DNA from: Acephala macrosclerotiorum
Taxonomy: Eukaryota > Ascomycota > Leotiomycetes > Helotiales > Mollisiaceae
Length of the DNA stretch: 35,784 nucleotides
Assembly: GCA_014904845.1 (NCBI GenBank)
Contig: MU119635.1
Coordinates: 1 to 35,784, forward strand
Reading direction: 5' to 3'
Shown here: positions 21,431 through 34,751 of the stretch, in pieces
Numbering within the stretch: position 1 is the stretch's first letter
Layout: every line of letters starts with the position of its first letter
Notes under the pieces: generated by a model
What the model was told of the DNA's origin: nothing
What the model saw: only the letters and a program-made list of their open reading frames with translations
Database searches by the model: none
Program-made: the position numbers and the translations under genes

Positions 21431-24400
21431 CGAACTTTATAATTACGAATTTTATTAAGATTTCGAATTTTATTAAGATTTCGAATTTTATAATATTATT
21501 TTTTAAATTATTAATAAAAGTTTTTTAAAAATTTTTTTTAATTTTTTTTTTAATTTTTTTTTTTTTTTTAAAAAAATCGATTATAAAAAGTTTTATTAAA
21601 TAAAATAACGTTTAAATTAATTAATTATTTAATATAAAAATTAATATTAATTTTTTTTAAATATAATTAAATCGATTAAAAAATTACTATCGAATTTATT
21701 AGATTAATTTAAATAAAATAATAAATTTTACGTTTAAAACGTTTAAAATATTTAAAGTATTTAAATTAATTAAAATATATAAATTTAAAATATTAATTTT
21801 TTTAAATAAAAAATATTAAAATTTTTAATTATATATATATATTTTCAATATATTTTTAATTATAAATTATTAAATATTTATTTTATTTTATTTTATTAAA
21901 TTTAAATTTTTAAAAATAATACAATTTAAAATATTTTTAAATTAATAAATAGAAATTTTATAAAATAAAACGTATATTGAAAATTTTTAAAATTAAAAAT
22001 ATTTAAAAAAATTCGAAATTTTAATCGAATTAATATTTAAAATTATATTAATATATTTTAATACGTATATAATAAAATTAATTAAAACTTTTAAAATAAA
22101 ATTTTATAATATAAAAATTTTTATATATAAAATTTTACTATATTTAAAATATTTAAAACGTTTTAAATTAAAATTAAATAAAATAAAAAATAATATATTA
22201 ATTCAATTATTAATAAATTTTCGATTAAATTAAAATTTATCGATATTATTAAATTATATATTTTATTAATTTAATTAAACAAATATTTAATAATTAATTA
22301 AATAATTAAATTTTTTTTAAAATAAATATATATATTGTAGTGGGACTATATGCTCTCTCTTCAAAAATCCTTGTAAAATAACTAGTTTCGAGAGCAGTAC
22401 TGGTCACGTGTTTTCTAGTACATAAGGAGCTTTCGCTCACCATAGACTAATCAACAACTTTTTCTACTTCTACTCTGATTGATTGATTGATTGATTTACG
22501 GATTACGGATTACTTCGAATGAGTCTAGTCCACTGGCTAAGACGAACTGATCTACGGTTGGACCTTTTTGCTTTGTGCTCTATTTTTTTTCTACAATATA
22601 ATTATTAATATTAAATTATAAAATAATAAAAATATTTATAAAAAAATATTTACTAAATTAATTTATATAATTTTTTTTTAAAATTATATAAATAAATAAA
22701 ATTAAAAAATAAAAATATTAATATTATTTAACGATTTTATATAAATTTCGAAATAATTTAAAACAATTATAAAAATCGTATTTTTAATTCGTTTTATTAA
22801 AAAATTTATTTATATAATTTAATTTATTAAAAAATAAAATATAAATGAATTAATTTTCGAATTAATTCGATTATATATATAATATGATCGCGATATAATT
22901 ATTAATTTTTTAAAATTCGAATTATATATATAATACGATTATTAATTTAAAAATTATATAATAAATTAAATAAAATTAAATAATATAATACATTTAATAA
23001 AATATATAATATATAAATAATTAATAAATAATATATTATTTATTTAATTATTAAAATAAAAAAAATGCGTTTATTAATTAAATTTTTTATTAAATATAAT
23101 AATATAAAATTATAATATATATATTTTTTAATAAATTTTAAAAAGTTTATTAAATATTATTATAAATTATAAATTATAATTTTTTTATAATTATACTTAA
23201 ATTTATAAAATATTTAATATAATTAAATTATTATTAAATAAATAATTTTAAATAATTTATAAATATTATTATAAAATATTATTTTATTTTATTATTTAAA
23301 AATATTTTAAAAAAATTTATTTAATAATAATAATATTTTTTTAATAATTTTAAAAACTTATTTAAATAAATTAAAAAAAATTATAAAATTTATTATTATA
23401 ATTAAAATTATTTATAATTTATTTATAATATAAATAATTAATTAATAAATTAAAAATATTTTTTTAATAAATATAATTTTATTAAATATTTAAAATTAAT
23501 TAAATCGATTATAATTATTTAATATAAAAAACCAAAATTTAAATAATGTTTTTTTAATAAAAAAAAACGATTTTATTTAAAAATTTTATTAGTTTATTCG
23601 ATTTTAAAAAAAAAAAAAATTTAAATTTAATATTAATAAAAATTATTCTAATTTTAAATACTTATAAAATATTTAAATTAAAAATTTGAAATTTGAAATT
23701 TAAATCGTTAAATAAATATAAATTAAATTTAAATTAATAATTATTTTTAATCGAATATAAAATAAATATAAAAATAAAAAATTAAAAAAATATTTAAAAA
23801 ATACAAATCGTATTAAATATTATTTAATCGAAAAACGAAATAAAAATATATTTATTTATATTATAATAATTATCGATCGAATTTTTAAAATACGTTTAAT
23901 TAATTTTATAAAAATATAAAAAATATTAAATTTTTATAAATAAAATAATTTAATAATATTATATTAATATCGATTTAATTTTTTAACGTCGTTATAATAT
24001 TATTAATTTTTACGAATATTAATAATAATTTATTATCGTTATTAATATTAAATTTAATTTGACGATTTTTTAATAAAATATTTTTTTATTAATATAATTA
24101 TAAAATAATATATATATTTAATTAAATTATTTAAATAAATTATTTGTTTTTAATAAATATAATTTAATAATTTTTTAAATATTTTATAAAATTTATTAAT
24201 TACGTATTTTTTATTATAATAATATTATAATTGTTTAATTATTTAATTTTTATTTTAACGTTTAAAATAATTTATAATTTCATTTTTAAATTTAATAATA
24301 TATATACGTATTAATTTAATATTATATTTATTTGTTTTTTTATATAATATATATATTATAAATATATAATTTATTTTTAAATTTTATTATAAAATCGATT

Positions 24401-27080
24401 AAAAACTTATTAAATTTTTAAATATTAAAATATTTTTATTTCAAATAATTATATAATTTTATAAATAAATATTATTAATTAATCGTTCGAATTTAAAATC
24501 GAAAATAAAATATTTTTAATATTTTTAAATTTAATTTAAATTTGTATATTTTTATATAATTTGAAATTATTAAATCGAAAATTAATATAATTAATATTAA
24601 CGATTTAATCGTTTTTAAAAAATTCAATAAAAATAAAAAAAATAAAAAAATAAAAATCGATTAATTATTAATAATTAAAAATCAAAAATTATAAATTATA
24701 ATTATAATTATATTAATAAATTTTACGAATAAAATAAAAAATAATATAAATTTAATTAAATTTTCTTTTATATTATTTAATTTTTATTTATTATTATTTT
24801 TTTTAATATTAAATTTTTTTTAAAAAATAAAAATATTTAATAAAATATTTAATTTTAATATAATATAATTTTTTATAATAATCGTAAAAATTTCAAATAT
24901 TTAATAAACGATTATTAATTATAAAAATAAATAATATTTTTATATTTAATTGAAATAAAAATATAAAAACACGTAATAAAATTAAATAATTTTTTTATTT
25001 TAATTATATTATTTTTAAATTTTGAATTTAATAATTAAATACGATTTAAATAATTTATTAATTTTTTTCATTTTCGAAAATTCAATTAAAATTAAATATA
25101 ATAATATAAATTATATATATTAATAAATAAAATTTTAATTGAAAAAATAAAATATAATATTAAATTTTTTTTTAAAAATTTCTTATAAATATAAAATAAA
25201 AAAATTAATAAAAAATTATATAAAAAAATTTAAAAAAAAAATTAATTAATAAATAATTAAAATTTAAAAATAATTATTTTAATATTTAAAAAAAATTTAT
25301 ATATTATAAAATTAAAAAATTTTTTTTTTTTTTAAAAAATCGATATTTATAAAAAAAAAAATTTATTATTCGTAATTAATATTAAATTAAAAATTTTACG
25401 ATTTTATTTATTTATTAATTTAATAAACTTATTATAATTATATTATAAATTGAAAATATATTTAAATTATTTAAAATTTTAATAATTATTATATAATTTA
25501 AATTGAAATTACGAAATATTATAAATCGCGATTATATTTATTAATTAAATTTTTTTTTTATTATACGATAAAATTTACGCTCGAAATACGATTTATAATA
25601 TTATAATATAAATTTAAAAAACTATAAATCTTAAAAAAAATTTGGAATTTTTTTTTTTAATAAATATAATTTTAATTACTATTTATAATTAATTAAATTA
25701 ATCGTAAAAACTTTATATAAAAAACGAAAATTTTAAAAAATATTTTCTTAGTATAAAATTTTAATATAAAACTTTTATCGATTTATTAATTTATTAATTT
25801 ATTCGATTTTAAAATTGAAAAATATTTTTTTTTTAAACGAATTATTTTTTTTATATTAACGAGAATTATTTCAATTTTAAATACTTATAAAACGTTTAAA
25901 TTAAAAATTTTTAATTTTTAATTTAAATCGTTAAATAAATACAAATTAAATTTAAATTAATAATTATTTTTAATCGAATATAAAATAAATATAATAAACG
26001 TAAAAATAAAAAAAAATAAAAATATACTCGCGAAATACAAATCGCATTAAATATTATTTAATCGAGAAATAAAACGAAAATATATTTATAATATATTTAT
26101 AAAAATATTTTTAATTAATATAATCGAATATTATTATTAAAATTTAAATAATAATATTTTTTTATTAAAAAGTATTTTAAAATATAAAAAAAAAATTCGA
26201 TTTAAAATTTAATTAAATTATTTAATTAATAAAAATTTAAATCGAAAAATATTTATAATTTATTTTAATTTTAAAAAATATTTTAATATCGAATATTTTT
26301 AATTTAAAATTTAATAAACGTTTAAAAAATATTTAAATTTAAAATCTTTTTATTTAAAAATCGAAAAAATATATATTTATAAAATATTAAAAATAATATA
26401 AAATTTAAATTTAAAATAAAAAAAATTATAAATAAAATTATAATAAAAAAATATATATTTTATATTTTTTTAAAAATAATTATTTTTTAATTAAAATTTA
26501 ATTAAAAAAAATAAATAAAATAATTGAAAATTTAATAAAAATAAAAAATAAATAAATAATTTATTAAAAAATATAAAATAAAAAGATTTTAATTCGTCGA
26601 TAAATAAATAAATTTTTTAATATTTAAAATAAAAATATAATTTATAAATAATTATAATTTTAAACTATTTATAATAATTTATAATATATATTTCAAAATT
26701 AAATAAATCGTAAAATATTTAATAAAAGTTTTTTTTAAATAAAATATAAAACGAATTTTAATATTTTTATAATTATATAAAAATATCATTAATAAATAAA
26801 AAAATTACGAAAATTATAAAAGTATTAATTGATAATAATAATTGTTTAATTAATATATAATAAATTTAAAATTTTATAATTTTATAATTTATAATAATAA
26901 ATAAAAAATTATTTAAAAATATAAATTTAAATCGTTTTAAATAATTTATATTATAAAAAATCGATAAATAAATCCAATTTATAAAAACTTTTAAAACTTT
27001 ATATTTAATTATTCATCGGTTATAAACTTGAAATATTTTGAAATTTCATTAAACTATTAATAAACACCTGTCTACGGATG
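21430..27080. repeat. AT desert: RIP-mutated nested repeats
   Basis: About 5.6 kb of almost pure A/T without usable open frames, broken only by the LTR island at 22336-22595. By eye, sequence near 21650-22200 recurs in the same direction at 30585-31030. Sequence near 23597-23870 recurs at 25801-26090, and inverted at 30365-30560. Sequence near 25480-25710 recurs inverted at 31140-31400. Remaining C/G is largely in CpG. These are heavily mutated copies of several transposon families. No conserved protein can be read. Confidence 0.85.
22336..22595 (+). repeat. LTR copy A of a RIP-mutated retrotransposon
   Basis: A 260-bp island of normal composition starting TGTAGTGGGACT and ending CTACA, so its ends are short inverted repeats as in LTRs. 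It contains GTCACGTG (22405-22412), CTAGTAC and a GATT microsatellite (about 22477-22496). A second copy lies at 34489-34751 in the same direction. AT-rich sequence after both copies is also similar (a shared TAACGATTTTATATAAATTT block), as expected for the 5' part of the same element. Confidence 0.75.
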
Positions 27081-27179
27081 TAAATGCGTATCTGCGCTTC
27101 GAAGCGACCATGCTCTCCCACTTCTCATTTCCACAGTCCGAGGGGATCTATTCTGACCCCCTTGCCGCGTAACAGCTTT

Positions 27180-27793
27180 CTAAACTTCCTCTGCTGCCAT
27201 CTTTCGTGACAGGGTTGGCATTCGACATGGATCAAGGCCAGTTATCGATTGCGGAGGACAGCTTCTGATATTTATTTGACTGGGCGCGCCGTCTCTTCGT
27301 AGTGGCTTCAAGGTGTCGTTGCGTTTGTTGATATGATCCTCGGCGCTGTGAATTTTCTGTCCTAGATCTGGATGCAACGGGCCGTGATTTCGGTCTAGAC
27401 CTTTATACAGTTTCCCAGCTTCGGGGAGATTTTGCTCTTTAGCGGTAGCGCCTTCAGCCTTAGACAGAAGCCCCTGAACTGCAGCCATGGGGCAATGGAG
27501 CTTTCAACTGATGACCGAATCTTCTCTGGAATATTTTCAAGAAGATCTGGAGTATAATCTCCGGTAATCAGACCTCCGGTGCCCTGTGATTCAAGTCTTG
27601 GTGGATCTGACTCAAGATTGGGTCGTTTCGGTTTAGGAAACAAGCGATCGCATATTTCATTAGATAGAAAATTGGACATCAGGAATTTGATGCCTTGCTC
27701 GAAATCCTTCTGGTCGACGAAGCTTCGCAATTGGTCTTCTGTTCCTGCAACGTCTATTCTCTGCTCAGGGACGAGTTCGAGAACTCCACCAGG
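27180..27793 (-). pseudogene. Unrecognised broken gene fragment
   Basis: Minus strand. One open piece starts after an intron-like acceptor at 27794 (TTTTCCAG) and reads PGGVLELVPEQRIDVAG, then FVDQKDFEQGIKFLM and SNEICDRLF, to about 27500. A second piece in another frame (27488-27180) begins MAAVQGLLSKAEG and includes KLYKGLDRNHGPLHPDLGQ. The pieces meet near 27490 without a compatible intron, so a one-base frame break in a single gene is likely. I recognise no domain. It lies about 250 bp downstream of the pseudokinase gene on the same strand. Confidence 0.4.
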
Positions 27794-28045
27794 CTGGAAA
27801 AGATATTTTATTGCTCAACTCGACTTCTGGGGCCGTGTATGCTCAATCCCCTTGCGCTTTCACCATTTTAGTCGAATCATGGACTTGAGAAGCCCGCGTG
27901 GAGAGAGGCTTGTATGCTTGATCAAGATCAAGGTACCCCTACTTAGGTAGCCCATACTTGTGGGCTTGAGGGATCTTCTCGGAGAAGACAGAAATATCCA
28001 TAAAAGAACACTGCTCTCAGACCGGAAAGGTGCTTTGAATGACTC

Positions 28046-29752
28046 CTACAAGTAACCTATGTTTTTCGCCCCTTTCTCGTCCAATCCATGACAAATATTC
28101 AAATGTTGTACATAAAGCTCTTCAGTTTCGAAATTGGGCAGCCCATCACACATCGAAAAGCCACATTTTCGTCCCTTAACAAAAGGAATCTTGTCCAAGT
28201 GGTCTTCGAGCAGGTGGCCTATAAACACTTCCCATGCTTTACACTCTGCTCCGCAGAGTTTACAAATCGGCTCCTCATAGAACTTGAAAAGACTAGGAGT
28301 ACATTAGATAGATATAACTTATAAGGCCCCAGATGACTTACTCGAGGGGGAGGCGAAAGGATCCGAAGCCCAGTTTACGAAGTTCGGTAGATGGGTTCTC
28401 TGTGCGAAGACCACGGATTCTACCCTATATTTAGTGGTGGAGAAGTCTAGAAATTATTGACAAACTTACTTCATAGTAACGGTACTATCACCTGCGCTGA
28501 AGAATGGATTCATACAAGCACATTTCCCTTCCCGGCTCTCTAGTTGCGCATCACACACGCTTTTGGCAATCATGAATGCTGAGGGTCGAATCGAAGGATT
28601 ATCTTCCAACATTTGACTGCAGACTTTGATCATCCGTTGATAAAACTCGTCTAAGGGTTTGTCTTGACCGTGCTCTAAAAATACCGATAATTTCCCCAGA
28701 TAGATTTGGACTTCCGATGAAGATTGCTTACTTCGCCACTGTGCGAATGCCTTTCGATACTTGCCTGCGAGCATTGTCAAAAGTTCAAGATAGACGCAAC
28801 CGAGAGAGAAGATATCAACCTTGAAATCGCGAGGCCGAGTAGATTCGACTTCTGGGGCAACATAAGTGGCGCGTTGAGCATCTGGTCCGCCGGTCGTTCC
28901 TCCCGGTATATCATGATCACGGAAGTGTTTAGAGCCTCCAAAGAATGCGAAGAATATATCGCTATCCTTTACAAGGATATTGGATGGTTTGATATTTTCA
29001 TGGCAAATATCTTTTGCATGCATGTAGGCCAACGTACTTGCCAGGCAACCAAACCATTTCCGCAAGATCTTCTGGGTGTCTGGCTCCGTAAATTTGCCGC
29101 TATCATTGAGCTCGTCTAAGTAGTCCTTAAGGTTGCGTTGAGCAACAGGTTCCATGATGATTCCATAATTTGGATTCCGAGGATCGACATCTTCATACGT
29201 CAGGATCGCAGTGACAATGTGTTGGTGGCGGAGCGATTTGCTAGCCTTTAGTGCTTCAAGAAAGCTACGTTCATTCTGAACTCGTGAGGCCGGAAGGGTT
29301 TTTCGAGCATAGAATTTTCCTGGGGTTGCATCTGCAGTCGCGAATTCGACTATATCGATCAGAGCAAGACTCCCCTGGGCGAGGCTCTCGATGCGCTTGA
29401 ATGGAACTTGCCCCTCGCCGAAAATGTGATGAGGAATTGTTATACTTGGCAAGCTTTTAGACTTGACTTCCTGAGCAAATGATGTTTCGCTATGTCGGGG
29501 TCCTCTCATTTCGCACATTTGAGAACTGACATCTCTAGGAGCTGCATCGTTACTATCGGCCCCAGGGGTTGAGGTCTCGGCATTCAGAAGGTGCCTCATG
29601 CTAGCAGGACCTTCCGGGACCCTGTTATCGGATGAACGGATTCGTTTCGACGGCGGTTCTTCATTCGATCCTCCGGAAAGCCGACGAGCGGAGTCAGCTC
29701 CTGCAGTCGATCCTACCGCGTGTCGAGCTGCGGCGGCGCGGCTGGACTCCAT
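28046..29752 (-). CDS. Predicted pseudokinase fused to C2H2-like zinc fingers
   Basis: Three exons (29752-28470, 28419-28342, 28292-28046) with 50- and 49-nt introns; phases agree and give 535 residues. Residues 1-110 are low-complexity with a basic PPSKRIR patch (possible nuclear signal). Residues about 115-400 form a protein kinase fold: FYARK (K151), MEPVAQRNLKDYL, ICHENIKPSNILV, YVAPE and DIFSLGCVYLELL. The catalytic HRD is HEN (251-253), so the catalytic Asp is Asn. The metal-binding DFG is FFG (270-272), so that Asp is lost too. The glycine loop is poor. This predicts a catalytically dead pseudokinase used as a binding or scaffold module. The C-terminus has CKLCGAEC...HLLEDH and CGFSMC...HLNICH zinc-finger-like pairs. 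The start is in a strong context (GGCCATGG). It is a gene island between two AT deserts. Confidence 0.82.
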
Positions 29753-30074
29753 GGCCGATGTGTTGGAGGCCTTGGATCTTCTGCGAGTATAGGTCGCTGA
29801 GATAACCTAGACAAAATTTTGTCCCGGCAGAGATCAATTGACAAAGATTGCTCGGTAAGTTGGTGGTCAGCTACGTTTTGCGGAGATCCCGGCAGTCAAA
29901 GGAAAGCGATGGGGATATTGGGAAAGGATTAAAGAGGAAGATGATCGAGTAGCGAGGGTAGGTGAACTTTTATAGGATTGAAAGCGGCGGCTGGCCCGTG
30001 TACGCACTTTGCCCGATGTAGCGGGCACTAAACCCGGGATAGTAAATACTACGACTGGGATTACGTTTATTGTT
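29753..30074. other. Upstream region of the pseudokinase, next to the desert
   Basis: About 320 bp of ordinary composition that should hold the pseudokinase promoter. It ends with a GC-richer stretch around 29990-30065 (GCGGGCACTAAACCCGGG) just before the switch to almost pure A/T. No gene is seen. Confidence 0.4.
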
Positions 30075-32762
30075 ATAATTCGTGTTTTTTTTTATTTATA
30101 ATTTACGAATTAAAAAAAAATATTAATATTAATATTAATTTAATTAAATAATTATTTAATAATTAATTAAAAAAATTTTAATAACGATTTTTATTATTTT
30201 TAATAATAATTATTTTAATAATTAGTTTTTAATTTTTATATTTTTTTTAAATCAATTATAATTTAATAAGTATAATTAAAATTAAAATTATAATTAATTT
30301 ATATTATTTTAAATTAATTATAAATTTAATAAAAAATATTATTAAAATTAAATTTTTAATTTTTTACGATTAATATATTTTTATTTTATTTCTCGATTAA
30401 ATAATATTTAATACAATTCGTATTTTACGAATATATATTTTTATTTTTTTATTTATATATTTATTACGTTTATTTTATATTCGATTAAAAATAACTATTA
30501 ATTTAAATTTAATTTATATTTATTAAACGATTTAAATTTCAAATTAAATTTTTTTAATTTAAATTTTAATAAATTTAATTTTTTTAAATATAATTAAATC
30601 GATTAAAAAATTATTATTGAAATTATTAAATTAATTTAAATTAAAATAATAATTTTATATTTAAAAAGTTTAAAATAATTAAAAATTTTAATAATATACG
30701 TATATTTTTAATATATTTTTAATACATTTTTATTTTATTTTATTTTATTCGATTATATACGCGAAATATATTATACGTTAATTATTTTATTAAAATTAAA
30801 TTTTTGAAAATAATACGATTTAAAATATTTTTAAATTAATAAATAAAAATTACGTAAAATAAAACGTATATTAAAAAATTTTAAAATTAAAAATATTAAA
30901 TTTTTTTTTTAAATTTATAATAATATATTTTAATATATATTTAATAAAACGAATTAAAATTTTAAATAATTTAATTTTAAATTTATTAAATATTTTATAT
31001 TTTAATATATTTAAAATATTTAAAACTCGTTTAAAAAACTTAAAAAAATAAATTATTATTTAATTAATTTAATTGCAATTTAATAAATTTATTTAAAAAC
31101 ACGTTTTTTTAAAATTAAATAATTTAATAAATCGATAAAAATTTTATTTAAAAATTTTATTTTTTATATTAAATTTTTACAATTATTTAATTAATTATAA
31201 ATAGTAATTAAAATTATATTTATTAAAAAAAAACTTTTTACGATTTAAAATTTTTTAAATTTGTATTATAATATTATAAATCGTATTTCGAATATAAATT
31301 TTATCAAACGATAAATTTTTTTTAAAAAACGTAAATCGCGATTTATAATATTTCGTAATTTTAATTTAAATTATATAATTAAAAATATAAATAATTTAAA
31401 TATAAATTTAATTTATAATTTAATTATAATAAATTTATTAAATTAATAAATAAATAAAATTATAAAACTTTTAAAATTTTAAAATTTTTATATTCGATTA
31501 TATAATAATTTTAAATATTTAAAATATTTTAATTTTTTTTTCGAGCGTTTTAAAAAATTATTTTTAATCGAAATTAAATATAATATTTTTTATTTTTATA
31601 TTTTATAAATTTTTTAATTTTTATTTAATAAATTTTATAAAAATAATTATAAAAATAAAAATAAATTAAAAAAATATATAAATATATTTTATATTATAAA
31701 ATTTTTTTTTGAATTTGAAAATTTGAACGAGTTTTTAATTATTAATCAACGAAATAAAAATAATTATAAAATTTAAAATTTTTTTACGAATAAAAAACGT
31801 TTTTTTATTTTATATTATATTGAATAATTATTATATTAATTTATTTTATTACAAAAAATTTATTAAAATTATAAATTTGTATTTATAATAATTTTAATTA
31901 AAATATATTTTAAAATAAAAAAAAATTATATTATTATAAAAAATTATTATATTTTATATTTAAAATATAAATAATATAAATATAAAATTTAATTTAAAAT
32001 TATTTAATTAATATTAAATTATATTAATTATATTAATTATATAAATTTTTTAAATATTTATTAATATAATATTTTATAAAAAAATTTAATAAATTAATTA
32101 TAATATAAATATATTTATATTTTTTTAAAGTTTTTTTAAAAAAGAAATAATATTATTAAATTAATAATATTAATAAAACGTAAATATATATAAAAATATT
32201 AAAATTTCGATTATAATTAATTAAATATAATTTTTAAAATTTTAAAATATATTAATTTATTTATTTTATATAATTATATATTATTATTATTTATATTTAA
32301 ATTTATAAAATAAATCGATTAAACGATTTAAATTAATTAATAATAAATTAAAAAATATATATAAAATAATTTTAATTTTAATAAAATAATATTAATTTAT
32401 TTTAAATTAATATCGTTCATAATTATTAGATTATTATTATATTTATATTAATAATTTTTATTTTATAACAAAAATTAAATTTATTTAATTAAATAAAAAA
32501 TTTTTTTTTTTTTTTTTAATAAATTTATTTTTATTTAAATTTTAAAATAATTCGTATTTAAATTTTTTTTTAAAAAATTTTATTATAATATTTATCGAAT
32601 TATTTTAATTATTAATTTATTAAATTTTTTATAATTTTTTATATTTATATAATTAATAAAAAATTATAATATCGATTATAAAACGTTTTTTTTAATCGTT
32701 TTTAATTTAATTAAATATTTATAAACGAATATAAATTTATATTACGTATATATAATAATATT

Positions 32763-32890
32763 ACAATAGTAGTAAAGAATTTAATTCAACTAAAGAATAT
32801 TACCACGGATTATATAGTCCGTGACACGTGATTGAACTAGTACTTGAGATACCAATGTATAAAGAAATAGAGTTTCTCGTAACAATTTAT
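32763..32890. repeat. Normal-composition island, probable LTR remnant
   Basis: About 130 bp of mixed composition inside the desert. On the minus strand it begins TGTTACGAGAAACTC, typical of an LTR end; the other end is not identifiable. It holds a palindrome with CACGGA/TCCGTG arms around TATATA (about 32804-32823), a CACGTG, and a CTAGTAC close to that CACGTG, as in the other LTR. Confidence 0.5.
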
Positions 32891-34488
32891 ATTAATAATT
32901 ATTAAAATTTTAAAAAAATTAAATAATTAAATTATTATATTTATTTTTTTTATATATTATATATTATAATAAAATTATATATATATATATTTTTTTTTAA
33001 AAATTTTTATAATTATTTAATTTTGAAAATAATATTAATTACGTATTTTTTAATATGTAAATTATTTCGAATAAATTTAATTTATTAATTAAAACGAATT
33101 AATTTACGATTAAAATTTTTTTATTTTATATTTTATTATTTTTTTATAATATTTTAAAATTTAAAACGTTTTTAATAATACGTTTATTTTTAATAAAATT
33201 AATTTCGAATTTTTTATTATTTAATTTAAAAATTAAATTTTTTATTTTTAATATTTATTAATTTAAATTTATTATTATAAATTTTTTATTATAAATAAAT
33301 TATATTTTTATATTTAATTAATATAAAAAAATTATTGATTTTATTTTAATAATATTCGCAATTAAAAAATAAAAATCGTATATTAATATAATTATTAATA
33401 ATTTTTTTAATAATATTTATAATATATAATTTATTAATTTATTTTTATTTTAATAATATTATATAAAAACTTTAAAATTATTATAATTATATTTAAAAAA
33501 TATAAATAACGATTTTTTTTAATAAATATATTAATTTAAATCGTTAAAAATTTATTATTAATTATATATAAATTTAAATAATATTTCGAAATAATTATAT
33601 TTTAATTATTTTATTTTAAAATTAAATTAAAAAAAATATTAAAATAATAATTATTTATTAATTATTTATTTAAATCATTAAAAATTATATTTAAAAAAAA
33701 ATTTATTATTATATTTTTAAATTATTAATTTTAATTTCTCGTAAAAAATATTAATAATTTTATTTTTAATTTTATTAATTAATTTCGAATTGAAAATACG
33801 AATTTTAATATATAAAATCAAATTATATTTAATATAATTAAATTATTAATTTTTTTTAAAACGTTTTAAATAATTATTTAAAAATTATATTGAATTTTTT
33901 TTATTTATTATAAATATTATAAAAATTTTAAAAATTTTATTATCGTTTTTAATAAAATATTAATTTTTATTAAATATATTTTTATTATATAATTTTTTTT
34001 AAACGTTTTTAATTACGTTTTGAAATTAATTTTTTTATTTAATTCGTTTAATAAAAAAAATATAAAAGTTTTTTTTAATTACGATTTTAATTATCGTTTT
34101 AAATTTTTAATAAAAAAATTTTATATAATACGATTTAATAATTATAAATCGAAAATTAATTAATTCGTAAAATATATTAATTATTAATAATTAATATAAT
34201 TTTTTTATTCGTTTTTTATATTAAATATATATTATATTTAAAAAAATTAATAAATTTAATATAAATTTCGTATTCAAATTATTATTTATTACGAATATTA
34301 TTAATATTATTAAAATTTTATAATTTTAAACTATTACTCGTATTACGTAATCACTCGATAATATATTATATAATATAAATTTATAATTTTATAATAATTT
34401 TTTTTTTTAATTAAAAAAATAAAAATTGAAATTATATACTTTTAATATTTATCGTTATATAATATGTTTCACGTGACGATATATATAT

Positions 34489-34751
34489 TGTAGTGGGACT
34501 ATATGCTCTCTCTTCAAAAATCCTTGTAAATAACTAGTTTCGAGAGCAGTACTGGTCACGTGTTTTCTAGTACATAATGAGCTTTCGCTTACTATAGACT
34601 AATCAACAACTTTTCTATTTTTATTTTTGTTTTATTAATTGATAGATTGATTTACGGATTACGAATTACTTCGAATAAGTCTAGTCCATTGATTAAAACG
34701 AATTGATCTACGATTGAATTTTTTTACTTTGTATTTTATTACTTTTCTATA
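34489..34751 (+). repeat. LTR copy B, partly RIP-mutated
   Basis: Same direction as copy A at 22336. The first ~100 bp are nearly identical, while the second half carries many C-to-T and G-to-A changes. The end reads CTATA where copy A has CTACA. CpG sites shared with copy A remain CpG. AT-rich sequence beyond it is similar to that after copy A. Confidence 0.75.
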
